Counted from the stretch's first letter, positions 1 through 8,279 are shown. The stretch is 64,000 nt of DNA from Treponema sp. (GCA_031266775.1 JAISAQ010000011.1:1-64000), one strand, 5' to 3'. Numbers and translations: made by a program. The notes: a model not told the origin generated them from the sequence alone.

Positions 1-234
1 CTGAAACATTATGAAAATATAGCGAATACATTTGATCCGGGGAAGAAACCAAAACAGGAAGCATTGGAAGAAGGATTTATAAAAATAATAGAATATGCGG
101 AAAAGACCCGTTTGCCGCCTATGGCGAACGGGCAAGAAAAAAAATGCATAACAGGCATGTCTCCGCTTCACCGCCCGTTGAACGGCTCAGCCTCCAGAAC
201 GTTATGTGCAGTTTTTACTTTTCTTCTTTTATAA
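1..234 (+). CDS. 3' fragment of an unrecognised protein
   Basis: This is the only plus frame open at the left edge. It runs to a TAA at 232-234 without a visible start, so the gene begins outside the window. The first ~45 residues are charged and look like a genuine protein tail. The last ~30 residues are read through an attC-like inverted sequence (145-210) and overlap the end of the convergent gene, so the native stop may have been lost or the reading frame shifted. I recognise no family. Confidence 0.35.
   Translation: MKHYENIANTFDPGKKPKQEALEEGFIKIIEYAEKTRLPPMANGQEKKCITGMSPLHRPLNGSASRTLCAVFTFLLL
145..210. repeat. attC-like imperfect inverted sequence
   Basis: TGCATAAC at 145-152 faces GTTATGTGCA at 201-210, with a partly complementary interior (AGGC and GCCT next to the arms). 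On the minus strand it sits directly after the stop of the YARHG gene, where an integron cassette recombination site would lie. The spacing between inner and outer arms is asymmetric, so it does not fit the attC model cleanly and no integrase gene is visible. It may be only a terminator-like inverted repeat. Confidence 0.3.
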
Positions 235-943
235 TTTGTTCTAACAACCATTTTTCATTTTCGGGCATTTGATCCATTGCTATTTGTTCTGTGTTAATAT
301 TTCCTGTAATGTCATAATTATTATATTTTCCAAAAAAATCTATCCACTCGTTGTTTTTAAAACAATATCCATTTCTTTTGAAAATATAATTCCGAAAGAT
401 TGATAACTCTTCCTTGTTAAAATATCTTAACGCATCTGGCCATCCAATGATGTGTTTTGTATTGGAATCATATTCTTCTGTAAATAATTCACCATAAATA
501 ATTATTCCCTGGTCGTCTTGGGTTATATTTTTACTTTCTATTTTTAGCCGAATGGTTCCATCATATTCATTTAAATATTCATAATTCCAGTTAACCAGTC
601 TGACATTTTCCATTTCATATCCTATTTTATAAGAATCCATTCCAGGATGATTCCATAAACAGGAATGCTTATCCAGGTTATCATTATAATCAGAATAGAA
701 TACTAAATCATGTAATGACAATGTATTAATGCCTAATCCATTGACATACAAAGAAGCACTGTCTTCATACCCGCCGGGAAAAATTGTACGTTCGTTATAA
801 AAATAACATCCTGTTTTATCGTTAATTGAGCACGTATTAAAACCAAAAGAAACAAAATCCAACTGTATGTTTTTGACATCCTGGGCATATAAATTGGAAA
901 ATCCCGCGAACAATATAACTACTAATAGTTTTTTTCTGTTCAT
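215..943 (-). CDS. secreted YARHG-domain protein
   Basis: The 242-residue product has an N-terminal signal peptide (basic MNRKK, hydrophobic core, likely cleavage after LYA). Residues from about 180 to 215 resemble the YARHG domain, with LSIFRNYIFKRNGYCF followed by an aromatic FFGKY segment. YARHG domains occur in extracellular or envelope proteins of many bacteria and their function is unknown. The rest matches nothing I know. Codon use is AT-rich, unlike the GC-rich genes from 2.5 kb onward, which suggests acquired DNA. The Shine-Dalgarno site before the ATG at 943 is weak. Confidence 0.7.
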   Translation of the reverse strand: MNRKKLLVVILFAGFSNLYAQDVKNIQLDFVSFGFNTCSINDKTGCYFYNERTIFPGGYEDSASLYVNGLGINTLSLHDLVFYSDYNDNLDKHSCLWNHPGMDSYKIGYEMENVRLVNWNYEYLNEYDGTIRLKIESKNITQDDQGIIIYGELFTEEYDSNTKHIIGWPDALRYFNKEELSIFRNYIFKRNGYCFKNNEWIDFFGKYNNYDITGNINTEQIAMDQMPENEKWLLEQIIKEEK

Positions 944-1258
944 TCCATGATTCTACAGAGAAAATTTATTTTTGCCAAGTCATTAATTGTATTCCTGTTA
1001 AAATACCGCCTAACAGTCTGCCGCGTCATTATGCCTAACGTTCCGGCTGTTTAGAGGACGCTGCCTTCGCAGCAATCAGAAAGCTTGCGCGGCAATCAGA
1101 AAGCGGGAATGGATCGCGACGGAATGACCTGGGCAAACCGCAGTCCGAGCCGCCTACTGACCCGGCAAGGCCTGCAGGGCAAAAAAGCGTAAACAGTCTT
1201 GTTCTGCGGCGTAAAATCTACTACAAGACCGTCTTCCACCATTCGTCAATAATCTGGA
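944..1258. other. non-coding gap between two minus-strand genes
   Basis: I see no convincing gene. The gap contains one copy of a ~37-bp imperfect repeat (1006-1042, second copy at 2350-2386) ending in GCCTAACGTT. It also holds a GC-rich stretch with a 13-bp direct repeat, GCAATCAGAAAGC, at 1072-1084 and 1092-1104. It may contain scraps of degraded coding sequence. Confidence 0.4.
1006..1042. repeat. imperfect intergenic repeat, copy A (GCCTAAC-type)
   Basis: This 37-bp unit matches 2350-2386 at 32 of 37 positions. Both copies end in GCCTAACGTT and carry a second GCCTAAC or GCCTGAC near the left end. GCCTAAC is the complement of the GTTRRRY core of integron attC sites, which is suggestive but not proof. 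Confidence 0.5.
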
Positions 1259-1702
1259 TTAATTACCAACGACATTATTAAGGTCGGTACGCAAGGTTTC
1301 TATAGCCCTTGTGTCATACCCGCTCACCCATCCGCCTTTCACACGATACTCTGCCTCTGCTTTTACTATTAACTGAGTCCGGGCAGGATTAAAGTTGCAA
1401 ATAATACGCACCCTGTACGCATCAATAGTTGTGGTACTATCCCAGCTACTCCAGCGAGTGCGTATATAACCGACCTCTGGCTGTATCGTCTCCGTTTCAA
1501 AGCCGTGCCTGTTAAGAAGAAAGGCAACTTCACGAAAAGCCAGATCAAAGTCTATGCCATTACGAAGTAAAACAGTAGTATCGCCGACACTGCCTTTTAT
1601 AAAGCTTTTTGGAGTACTGGAGCACCCAAGAACCGTCATTCCGAGTACCAGAACTATTACCAGTACTCCCAACCAGACCCTTTTGTTTACCATTGTTTTC
1701 AC
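1259..1702 (-). CDS. small predicted lipoprotein, function unknown
   Basis: The ORF track begins at 1756, but the best start is the GTG at 1702. It is preceded by AAGGGGG at a 5-base spacing and gives a 147-residue product beginning VKTMVNKR. A hydrophobic segment ends in the lipobox VLGCSS, so this is probably an envelope lipoprotein. The mature part (~120 residues) is mixed alpha/beta by composition and I recognise no family. It is divergent from an XRE regulator and shares an AT-rich intergenic region with an 11-bp inverted repeat, so it is probably controlled by that regulator (inference). Confidence 0.65.
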   Translation of the reverse strand: MKTMVNKRVWLGVLVIVLVLGMTVLGCSSTPKSFIKGSVGDTTVLLRNGIDFDLAFREVAFLLNRHGFETETIQPEVGYIRTRWSSWDSTTTIDAYRVRIICNFNPARTQLIVKAEAEYRVKGGWVSGYDTRAIETLRTDLNNVVGN

Positions 1703-1767
1703 AGTGGCCCCCTTGATTGACGCCTTCATGTATCTTTTTTTATACAACATATACAAAAAAGCCTCAA

Positions 1768-1807
1768 ATTTGATATAAATTCCGGTAAAACCAAAATTAT
1801 ATCAAAT
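1768..1807. promoter_or_regulatory. operator-like inverted repeat between lipoprotein and XRE gene
   Basis: ATTTGATATAA at 1768-1778 is perfectly inverted as TTATATCAAAT at 1797-1807, with an 18-bp spacer. A third half-like site, TTATATCAAT, lies at 1851-1860, just before the XRE start. The placement suits a regulator controlling both itself and the divergent lipoprotein gene. Confidence 0.6.
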
Positions 1808-1872
1808 ATAATACATAAGTATATCATATTTGTCAATAAATATTCAGATTTTATATCAATAATAATATAACA

Positions 1873-2178
1873 ATGTACTTGGAACGGCTTGTTATAGATA
1901 ACATTAAGCGTATACGCAAAGAAAAAGGTATTTCACAAGAAAAACTGGCTGAAGCCTGTAATACGGCTACCAGCTATATTGGGCTCATGGAAATTTATAA
2001 AAATGTCCCAAAATTATCCACAATCGAAAGAATAGCCAATGCTCTTGATGTCGATCCTTTAGATTTTTTTAAAGATAAAAATAAATTCCCCCTGGAACAG
2101 GAGGCAAAAATACAGACCAAAAAGAAATCAATTTTGCTGCTTATCGAAAAAGAATTGGATACTATTTTACACAATTAA
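1873..2178 (+). CDS. XRE-family transcriptional regulator
   Basis: This is a 101-residue protein with an N-terminal HTH_3 domain (about residues 8-65). It shows KGISQEKLAEACNT as the first half of the helix-turn-helix, then SYIGLMEIYKNVPKLSTIERIANAL, and the usual closing LDVDPLDFF. The short C-terminal tail is basic and helical and might mediate dimerisation. It is divergent from the small lipoprotein and followed immediately by a hairpin terminator. The gene is AT-rich like its neighbours. A cognate operator is probably the inverted repeat in the divergent promoter region. Confidence 0.8.
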   Translation: MYLERLVIDNIKRIRKEKGISQEKLAEACNTATSYIGLMEIYKNVPKLSTIERIANALDVDPLDFFKDKNKFPLEQEAKIQTKKKSILLLIEKELDTILHN

Positions 2179-2179
2179 T

Positions 2180-2218
2180 AGAGGCTGTTCCAAAACTTCA
2201 GTTTTTGGAACAGCTTCT
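2180..2218 (+). terminator. hairpin after XRE gene (loop CTTCAGT)
   Basis: GCTGTTCCAAAA at 2184-2195 pairs perfectly with TTTTGGAACAGC at 2203-2214, and the stem extends outward by a few more pairs. It starts 2 bases after the XRE stop, so it may act as a terminator. It also belongs to a dispersed family of hairpins with AA before and TT after a CTTCAG or CTGAAG loop. Confidence 0.65.
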
Positions 2219-2224
2219 TGCCCC

Positions 2225-2281
2225 GGAGAAAATTGCATGAGAGGCAAATGCCTGCTTTACAAGAAATTGGCAATTTTCTCC
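2225..2281. repeat. nested inverted repeat
   Basis: GGAGAAAATTGC at 2225-2236 is inverted as GCAATTTTCTCC at 2270-2281, with a small AGGCA/TGCCT palindrome inside. The architecture resembles the nested repeat at 57192-57235, which also lies beside a CGGTT-loop hairpin. Confidence 0.55.
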
Positions 2282-2283
2282 AA

Positions 2284-2322
2284 GAGCTTGTTTCAAAACC
2301 AACCGGGTTTTGGAACAAGCTC
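2284..2322. repeat. dispersed hairpin, CCAACCGGG loop class
   Basis: Two 17-base arms (2284-2300 and 2306-2322) pair with one G-T wobble around the loop. The element is almost the reverse complement of the hairpin at 43195-43233, and its right arm matches that of 32676-32708. It could also terminate transcription. Confidence 0.6.
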
Positions 2323-2349
2323 AATAATATTATGATTTTGGATTTTATG

Positions 2350-2386
2350 CCGCCTGACAGCCTGCCGGGTCATTGCGCCTAACGTT
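2350..2386. repeat. imperfect intergenic repeat, copy B (GCCTAAC-type)
   Basis: Second copy of the repeat at 1006-1042 (32 of 37 identical), again ending in GCCTAACGTT. It continues into AAGCGGAAGTTG, a motif repeated at 57242-57253 and, reversed, at 31629-31640. Confidence 0.5.
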
Positions 2387-2397
2387 TTTAAGCGGAA

Positions 2398-2427
2398 GTT
2401 GTTCAATAACTTCAGTTATTGAACAAC
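2398..2427. repeat. dispersed hairpin, CTTCAG loop class
   Basis: GTTGTTCAATAA at 2398-2409 pairs perfectly with 2416-2427 around the loop CTTCAG. The stem is identical to that at 57250-57279, where the loop is reversed to CTGAAG. Both copies follow AAGCGGAA. It lies downstream of the activase gene on the minus strand, so it could terminate that transcript. Confidence 0.6.
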
Positions 2428-2488
2428 CATGGCATTGACGAACCCATTCGGCGGTTCCGGATTTAACCGGCGGCCCGGGCGCTCTTTT

Positions 2489-5400
2489 CTATTTTCCCGA
2501 GGCGATCTTTTCCCGCTCCGCTTCAACGGGGGTGCTTTTTCCGCCGTCAAAAGATTCGTCCGCAACTCCGCGGGAAAGGGCGCCTTGCGCGGGGGGATCT
2601 TCCGGAGCGGATTTTGAAACCTCAGGCGCGCCTGTCGCGGTAAAGCGCCGGTTGCGGCTTCCGGCCCTGTCGACAAGGCCGGAAAGATCGCCTCCCCCCC
2701 TGAAGCGGAGCACGTTCACCATGAAGATATTAAGCTTGTTTACAATATTGGGGGGAAGCAGGTTGCCGTCGACTTCCACCGACAATATGGGGTAGTTGCG
2801 TTCGCGGGCCCAGGGGGTAAAGAGCCCCTCGATGACGCGGCCTATGAGGCAGGCGAAGGGGCTGATGTTGACGATGCCCGAATAGCCGTGCTCCATGGCG
2901 GCCGCGGCGGAGCCGGAAGAGACGGCGATTTCCGAATTGAGTTCCAGGTTCACAAAGTGTTCCTGGGTGTACTTCATGATCTCGCGCATGTCGTGGGGCG
3001 TTTCGGGAATAAGGGCCGTGGGCTCCAAAATTGAAAGCACCTTTTCTTCAACCGAATGCTTCCACCATTCCTCTATATTCAGCTTTTTAAGATCCCGCCA
3101 GGGCTTTGAGAAAAGCCGCCTTCCGGGCCCCCGGAGCTTTATCAGTTTTTTAAGGGCGTATTCACGCACAAAATCAAGGTAGTGAATCCACTCGGAAATG
3201 CCGGCTACCTTGACGGCGATGCCCCGTTCGCTCATGAGGTCTATGAGTTCTCCTACGGCAAAATCATCGCGCCTTACGTAGATCTCCCCGACAATAAGAA
3301 CGCGGGGGCAGGAGGCAAGCGTCCTTTTAAGCGGTATCTTCTTTACATCGTCCGCGACTTTTTGCAGCCCCTTCCACAGATCCCCGGGATTATGTTCCAC
3401 CACGTCCATGAGACCCCGCCAGGATTTTTCATAACCGGCAAGGGCCTGTACAGGATCGGAAGCGACGGCCTTGAGGCTGGTCTGTATGTCCTTGAGATAA
3501 TCCGAAAGGACCACCCCCTTCCACATCTGCTTCGCGAAATCAGGACCAAGTTCCGTGTAGGAATTGTCCGCGGAAAGGATAAAGACCACCACGTTTTCAA
3601 GGCGCATGTCGCGGAAAAGATTTTCGTAGTACACATAGTACTGACCGGTACGGCAGGGACCTGTGGTAATGGGCACGAAGAGCAGATAGAGTTCATCCTT
3701 GCGGTATTTTTCGCTCATAAAAAACTGCAGGGCGCTTCCAAGCACCAGATGGCTTGGCACGCACTCCTTGCCCGACGCGTGCGCCCGCGCCACCTGTATG
3801 GTTTTGGCGGTCGCCACGGGCATGGCCTCGGCATTGACCCCTATGGAGCGCACCGCGGCCGCCATGTACTCGGTGGCAATGGCCCCCATGTTGGAAAGGA
3901 GCACCTTTACCCGGCTATTCCCCGCGACGGGAACCTTCTCGCCCGTCTTGAGGTTGTCGATGCGCAGATCAAAACCGCCGCCGCTCTTTTTCTCGCTGAC
4001 GAATTTCCAGCCGTTGTCGTAGCGCTCCCCTTCAATGGCGGACTTCTTTGCGCGGTAGCCGTCAATGATGTCAAGAAAAGCCTCCACCCGCGTATCGACG
4101 CCGGCGTCGGCGGAATGGGAATCGAGCTCCAGCACAAGGAAAGGCTTTTGCCCCATCATCCATTTAATGTAATGAAGAATAAAGGAATCAGGCGCGCATG
4201 AAAAATTGGTGATGTAGGTAACGTAGACGTTCTCCTCGTTTTTGAGGAACTTCGCCGACTTGACATCCTGCTGGCCGTAGTACCAGTACATGTTGGGAAA
4301 TATCTGTTCGCCGTCAAAGGGAAGTATGTCGAAGGGCACAATGGAGTAGCCCCGGCTTGTAAATTTCCGGGGAATGCCCATGTTGGCTTCCGGGGTAAAG
4401 GCGTTGTAGGGCCGGCCAAGAATCGCGATCACGGGCCTGTCCGCCCTGCGGGCATCCTCAATGGCCGCCTCTCCGAGTTCCTTTGCCGCCCTGAAATATC
4501 CGGTTTGTTTTGCAAGCGCCTTTTCAAAGGCCGCCCTTGTTTCCGCGGGATCTATTCCAAGCCTTGAAGTCATGACGGTAAAAAGCTCAAGCGCCTTTTC
4601 ATTGCCGAATTTAAAACTTACCACAAGCGGAAGAAAACGGTTCTTTCCGGTTTCGGGAAACGCCTTTTCAATATAGTAGGGAAGGCTCTGGGTAATGGGG
4701 CAGAAGTTGGCGTGGACATCTTCCTCGTAACTGGGCATGTCGCGGAAATGGGCAAGAAGCACGTAATCCGCGCCTTTGTCAAGGCAGTCCTGCACCGCCC
4801 CATGCGCTATTTCCGCGGGGAAGCAGTAGGTCGATTCGGCCCGCGCCACCCCCGCGTGGACCACTTCGTCCGAAAGGAAGGTCTTTATCCCCAGTTCATA
4901 AAAGAACCACGAATAAAGGGGATACAGGGTATGCGTTGAAAAACAGCGGGGAATGCCGACGACATAATCGTGTTTTCGCGCCGCGGGTTCGCAAGGCGCG
5001 GCGTATTCTTCAAACATGAGCTTCTGCCGCTTTTCGACATAATCGAAAACGGGCACGTCCTTTACCTGTTTTCTCATGTTGGTGTATTTATTGCAGCGGC
5101 CCCCGAACATGTACTTGTGCCCGTTGACAGTGAGCACCTGTATGGGGCAGCGGTTATCGCAGGCATTGCAGGTAAAGACCCTTTCATAACCTATTTCGCG
5201 GTTCAAAAGATCGTCTATTACCACGGCCCTTTCCTCAAGAAGCCCGTCTGAGTGTTTGCGCTTTGCCAGCAGCGCCACGCCGAAACAGCCCATGAGCTCA
5301 GGCGAAGGGGGAACAAGGATCTCCTTGTCAAGCATCATGGCAAAGGCAAGGGGCACCGCGGGGTTCTTTGCCACGCCGCCCTGAAGGAATATCTTCCCGC

Positions 5401-6937
5401 CTATGGTGCGGTTCCCGACTACGCGGTTAAGGTAATTGGCGACAATGGAACAGGCAATGCCCGCCGTGATGTTTTCCCGCGTGGCTCCCTGCTGAACCGC
5501 CTTTCGTATGTCCGAATTGATAAAGGCCGAACAGTGCTCGCCGAATTTGAGCGGGGCATCCGCGCCGAGCGCTATGGGGCCAATGTCCTTTGCCGAATGA
5601 ATCGAAAGATCGCCGGAGGCCGATTCCTCAAGAAACGAACCTGTCCCCGCCGAACACGCCTCGTTCATTGCGTAATCAATGGGAACGCCGTTTTTAAGCA
5701 GCACATATTTGGCGTCCTGCCCGCCTATTTCAAAGATCGTTTCAACTTCCGAATCAAAGAACGTGGTTCCCGCCGAATGAGCGATGATCTCGTTGTACAC
5801 GCCGGGGGTTTCAAGAAACACGCCGAGTATTTCCCGTGAAGATCCGGTGGTGGAAACAAGGCGTATGTCTATTTCCTTTCCGCCCGTATCGGCAACAACC
5901 TGTTCCTGTATTATGGCAAGACATTCCTTGAGCGCCTTGACAGGATCGCCGTGCGTGCGCCCGTAATGGTTTGCCGTAATTTCGTCGGTTTCCATGTCCA
6001 CAAGGCATGCCTTGGTAGTGGTGGAACCGCCGTCCACACCGAGTATGTAGGCGCGGCCGGCCTTGACCTTCCCGCCGGGCTTCTCGAAACTCTTTACCTT
6101 GTGCCGCCAGTCCCGCAGCGCGGAAAGCGCGCCGAAACGTATCTCGTTGGGCTTAAGAAGCCGCGCGACGGGGGGAAGCGGGCTTCCCGATCCGGGGGCC
6201 AGCACCGCGGCGCCCAGCGCCTCAAAAACCGGGGCCTCCTCCGGAATGATAAACTCGATATGCGGGGCTTTCTCCCTGATAAAACGGATGATATGGCGGT
6301 TCAGCGTTATTCCCCCCGTCAAAACGACCCGGCCCGAAGAAATTTTCGCCCTTTTAAGGAAGTCAATAACCTTGACGGCCATTACGTCGGAAAGGGAAAG
6401 GACTATGTCGTTTTTGGTCGCCTCCCGTTTGTTGAGCCGGTGGGTACAATCACTCTTCATGAATACCGAACAGCGGGTTGAAAGGGGGTACACCTTCGCG
6501 TCGTCGGGCACCTTGTCTATGTCCTCAAGAGTCATGTCCATGCGGGCAAGCTGCTGTTTAAGAAATTCCCCCGTACCCGAGGCGCATTTATTACCGGAAA
6601 AGTTGTTGATTATCTTCCCCGACGAGTCAAGCGAATAAACGACAAGATCCTCGCCGCCCATGCTGACAACCGCGTCCGCCCGCATATCCAGCGCCCTGAG
6701 GGCCGCCTCCACGCAGAGAGGTTCAAGGGTGCCGGCCGCGTTAAACATGAACCGGCCTTCATTGCCGGTAACAAGGACCGGAATGCCTTCCGAAACGCGG
6801 CCCTCGGAAAGGAGTTTGCGTACCGCCGCGCCGAAATCCCCCTCGTGGGGGACCGAAGCGGACCACCGCGTCTTTCCGTCTTCCGCCACAACCATCTTCA
6901 AGCTGGTAGATCCGATATTGATTCCTAATGACTGCAT
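2489..6937 (-). CDS. tandem acyl-CoA dehydratase activase / DUF2229 / dehydratase-like fusion
   Basis: The product is 1482 residues if started at the ATG at 6937. That start is preceded by AGAGG and begins MQSLGINIGSTSLKMV. The longer ORF-track start overlaps the PerR gene and is unlikely. Residues ~1-260 and ~300-560 are two BcrAD/BadFG ASKHA ATPase domains, each with a glycine-rich phosphate loop (NIGSTSLK, DGGSTTTK) and iron-sulphur-ligand cysteines (CASGTGEFL, CSAGTGSFL). Near residue 590 a cysteine cluster (CNACDNRC) begins the DUF2229 region. The C-terminal half resembles 2-hydroxyacyl-CoA dehydratase subunits. Members of this large family are presumed ATP-driven electron activators, but their substrate is usually unknown. 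No separate dehydratase subunits lie nearby. The C-terminal ~50 residues are low-complexity. Confidence 0.85.
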   Translation of the reverse strand: MQSLGINIGSTSLKMVVAEDGKTRWSASVPHEGDFGAAVRKLLSEGRVSEGIPVLVTGNEGRFMFNAAGTLEPLCVEAALRALDMRADAVVSMGGEDLVVYSLDSSGKIINNFSGNKCASGTGEFLKQQLARMDMTLEDIDKVPDDAKVYPLSTRCSVFMKSDCTHRLNKREATKNDIVLSLSDVMAVKVIDFLKRAKISSGRVVLTGGITLNRHIIRFIREKAPHIEFIIPEEAPVFEALGAAVLAPGSGSPLPPVARLLKPNEIRFGALSALRDWRHKVKSFEKPGGKVKAGRAYILGVDGGSTTTKACLVDMETDEITANHYGRTHGDPVKALKECLAIIQEQVVADTGGKEIDIRLVSTTGSSREILGVFLETPGVYNEIIAHSAGTTFFDSEVETIFEIGGQDAKYVLLKNGVPIDYAMNEACSAGTGSFLEESASGDLSIHSAKDIGPIALGADAPLKFGEHCSAFINSDIRKAVQQGATRENITAGIACSIVANYLNRVVGNRTIGGKIFLQGGVAKNPAVPLAFAMMLDKEILVPPSPELMGCFGVALLAKRKHSDGLLEERAVVIDDLLNREIGYERVFTCNACDNRCPIQVLTVNGHKYMFGGRCNKYTNMRKQVKDVPVFDYVEKRQKLMFEEYAAPCEPAARKHDYVVGIPRCFSTHTLYPLYSWFFYELGIKTFLSDEVVHAGVARAESTYCFPAEIAHGAVQDCLDKGADYVLLAHFRDMPSYEEDVHANFCPITQSLPYYIEKAFPETGKNRFLPLVVSFKFGNEKALELFTVMTSRLGIDPAETRAAFEKALAKQTGYFRAAKELGEAAIEDARRADRPVIAILGRPYNAFTPEANMGIPRKFTSRGYSIVPFDILPFDGEQIFPNMYWYYGQQDVKSAKFLKNEENVYVTYITNFSCAPDSFILHYIKWMMGQKPFLVLELDSHSADAGVDTRVEAFLDIIDGYRAKKSAIEGERYDNGWKFVSEKKSGGGFDLRIDNLKTGEKVPVAGNSRVKVLLSNMGAIATEYMAAAVRSIGVNAEAMPVATAKTIQVARAHASGKECVPSHLVLGSALQFFMSEKYRKDELYLLFVPITTGPCRTGQYYVYYENLFRDMRLENVVVFILSADNSYTELGPDFAKQMWKGVVLSDYLKDIQTSLKAVASDPVQALAGYEKSWRGLMDVVEHNPGDLWKGLQKVADDVKKIPLKRTLASCPRVLIVGEIYVRRDDFAVGELIDLMSERGIAVKVAGISEWIHYLDFVREYALKKLIKLRGPGRRLFSKPWRDLKKLNIEEWWKHSVEEKVLSILEPTALIPETPHDMREIMKYTQEHFVNLELNSEIAVSSGSAAAAMEHGYSGIVNISPFACLIGRVIEGLFTPWARERNYPILSVEVDGNLLPPNIVNKLNIFMVNVLRFRGGGDLSGLVDRAGSRNRRFTATGAPEVSKSAPEDPPAQGALSRGVADESFDGGKSTPVEAEREKIASGK

Positions 6938-7115
6938 CCAGTACCTCTGCGTTTCAAGTTGGTCACATGAGCCGGCTCGGAAACCACAGCCCCCAAGGCT
7001 TTCAGAAAGCCCGGGCTGCCGGATTTCGGAACCGCCTCTCATGATAACAGGCGCCGCCGTATGGTTCAAGCGCCGTTCCGCCATCCAAAAATTTTCAATT
7101 TTTTTCAAAAAACAC

Positions 7116-7146
7116 TTGACATAATAATAATAACTATTATTATTAT
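7116..7146 (+). promoter_or_regulatory. promoter with overlapping PerR/Fur-like palindrome
   Basis: TTGACA at 7116-7121 and TATTAT at 7138-7143 are spaced by 16 bp. Overlapping them at 7121-7146 is a perfect 12-bp inverted repeat of ATAATAATAATA around a 2-bp centre. This AT-rich alternation is typical of Fur/PerR operators, so autoregulation is likely. The -10 element ends 6 bp before the ATG, which points to a leaderless or nearly leaderless transcript. Confidence 0.7.
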
Positions 7147-7149
7147 AGT

Positions 7150-7617
7150 ATGTCAACAGGGAAATTATCAAGGAAACACAGCGGCAAACGGGACGCCATT
7201 CTCGAGGCCATAAAGACCACGGATGAACATCCCAGCGCCCAGCGGGTGTATGAGAGGCTCAAACCCCGCATTCCCGGCCTTTCCCTGGGTACGGTGTACC
7301 GCAATATCGGCGTTTTCAGGGACGAAGGGAACGTTGTTTCGGTCGGCGTGGTAAACAGGGAAGAACGTTTCGACGGTAAAACCGCGCCTCATCCCCACCT
7401 GGTCTGCGGGCGCTGCGGCGCCATTGTCGATCTTCCCTGTCCGGACGAAGGCGCCCTGCGGCGCACCGGGGAAAAAATTGCCGATCCGGTTTCCCGCGCC
7501 GGTTTTGTCATTGATTACCGTAAAACGGTGTTTTACGGCCTGTGCGAAGCATGCGCGGAACATTCCGGCGCGGCGCTCCAGGAAGGCGGAGAGGCGCCTT
7601 CCAATAATACAGCATGA
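7150..7617 (+). CDS. perR: Fur-family regulator, PerR-like
   Basis: This 155-residue protein has the Fur winged-helix domain (residues ~10-80, with HPSAQRVYERLK and LSLGTVYRNIGVF). It also has the metal-binding dimerisation domain with HPHLVCGRCG and the second cysteine pair CEAC, the structural zinc site of PerR/Fur proteins. PerR proteins repress peroxide-defence genes and are inactivated by metal-catalysed oxidation. A reverse rubrerythrin gene lies 49 bp downstream in the same orientation, which strongly supports a peroxide-stress role. No Shine-Dalgarno site is visible before the ATG, consistent with the promoter placement. PerR rather than Fur is an inference from context. Confidence 0.85.
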   Translation: MSTGKLSRKHSGKRDAILEAIKTTDEHPSAQRVYERLKPRIPGLSLGTVYRNIGVFRDEGNVVSVGVVNREERFDGKTAPHPHLVCGRCGAIVDLPCPDEGALRRTGEKIADPVSRAGFVIDYRKTVFYGLCEACAEHSGAALQEGGEAPSNNTA

Positions 7618-7666
7618 TTCGGCGTCTGCCGGATAATATATCTTCAGATCACGAATGGAGGATTGT

Positions 7667-8209
7667 ATGAAGAAATGGGTATGTTCAGTGTGCGGTTATG
7701 TATACACCGGGGATAAGCCTCCGGAAGCCTGCCCGCAGTGCAAGGCGCCGGCCGCCAAATTCAAGGAACAAACGTCGGGCGGAGGCTTTGCCGCCGAACA
7801 CGTCGTTGGAGTTGCCAAGGGCGCCGAACAGGATATTCTTGAGGATCTCAGGGCCCACTTCAACGGCGAATGTTCCGAAGTCGGCATGTACCTTGCCATG
7901 AGCCGGGTCGCCGAGAGGGAGGGGTATCCCGAAGTCGCCGAGGCCTACAAACGCTACGCGTTTGAAGAGGCGGAGCACGCGGCGAAATTTGCCGAACTTC
8001 TGGGGGAAGTGATAACCGACAGCACAAAGAAAAACCTTGAAATGCGCATCGAAGCCGAACACGGCGCCTGCGCCGGCAAGACCGACATTGCCAAAAGGGC
8101 CAAGGAACGCGGCTACGACGCCATTCACGACACCGTCCACGAAATGGCCCGCGACGAGGCCCGTCACTGCTGCGGTTTCAAGGGACTGCACAAAAGGTTC
8201 TTTGAGTAA
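7667..8209 (+). CDS. reverse rubrerythrin (N-terminal rubredoxin domain)
   Basis: The start is the ATG at 7667 behind GGAGG, giving 180 residues. Residues 1-35 form a rubredoxin-like iron site (CSVCGY and CPQC). The remainder is a ferritin-like di-iron domain with [35 protein letters not shown] and a later DEARHCCGF. In classical rubrerythrin the rubredoxin domain is C-terminal; this order matches the reverse rubrerythrins of anaerobes, which act as NADH-linked peroxidases or oxygen reductases through electron-transfer partners. Position directly after a PerR-like regulator fits oxidative-stress defence in an anaerobe. No reductase is adjacent. Confidence 0.9.
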   Translation: MKKWVCSVCGYVYTGDKPPEACPQCKAPAAKFKEQTSGGGFAAEHVVGVAKGAEQDILEDLRAHFNGECSEVGMYLAMSRVAEREGYPEVAEAYKRYAFEEAEHAAKFAELLGEVITDSTKKNLEMRIEAEHGACAGKTDIAKRAKERGYDAIHDTVHEMARDEARHCCGFKGLHKRFFE

Positions 8210-8237
8210 CCGCGCGGTTTACCACAGCCTTTTGTCC

Positions 8238-8279
8238 GGGGCGCCGGCCGGTTAGCCGCACGTTAACCGGCGGCGCCCC
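8238..8279 (+). terminator. GC-rich hairpin after rubrerythrin
   Basis: GGGGCGCCG at 8238-8246 pairs with CGGCGCCCC at 8271-8279, and the inner CCGGTTA pairs with TAACCGG after a one-base bulge. No T-tract follows, so termination may be factor-assisted, or the hairpin may protect the 3' end. Confidence 0.55.

Noticed and set aside
3182-4201. 339-residue plus-strand ORF opposite the activase gene, and many others in 2.4-7.1 kb
   Set aside because: They are antisense shadows of the high-GC activase gene; the minus-strand frame has clear domains throughout.
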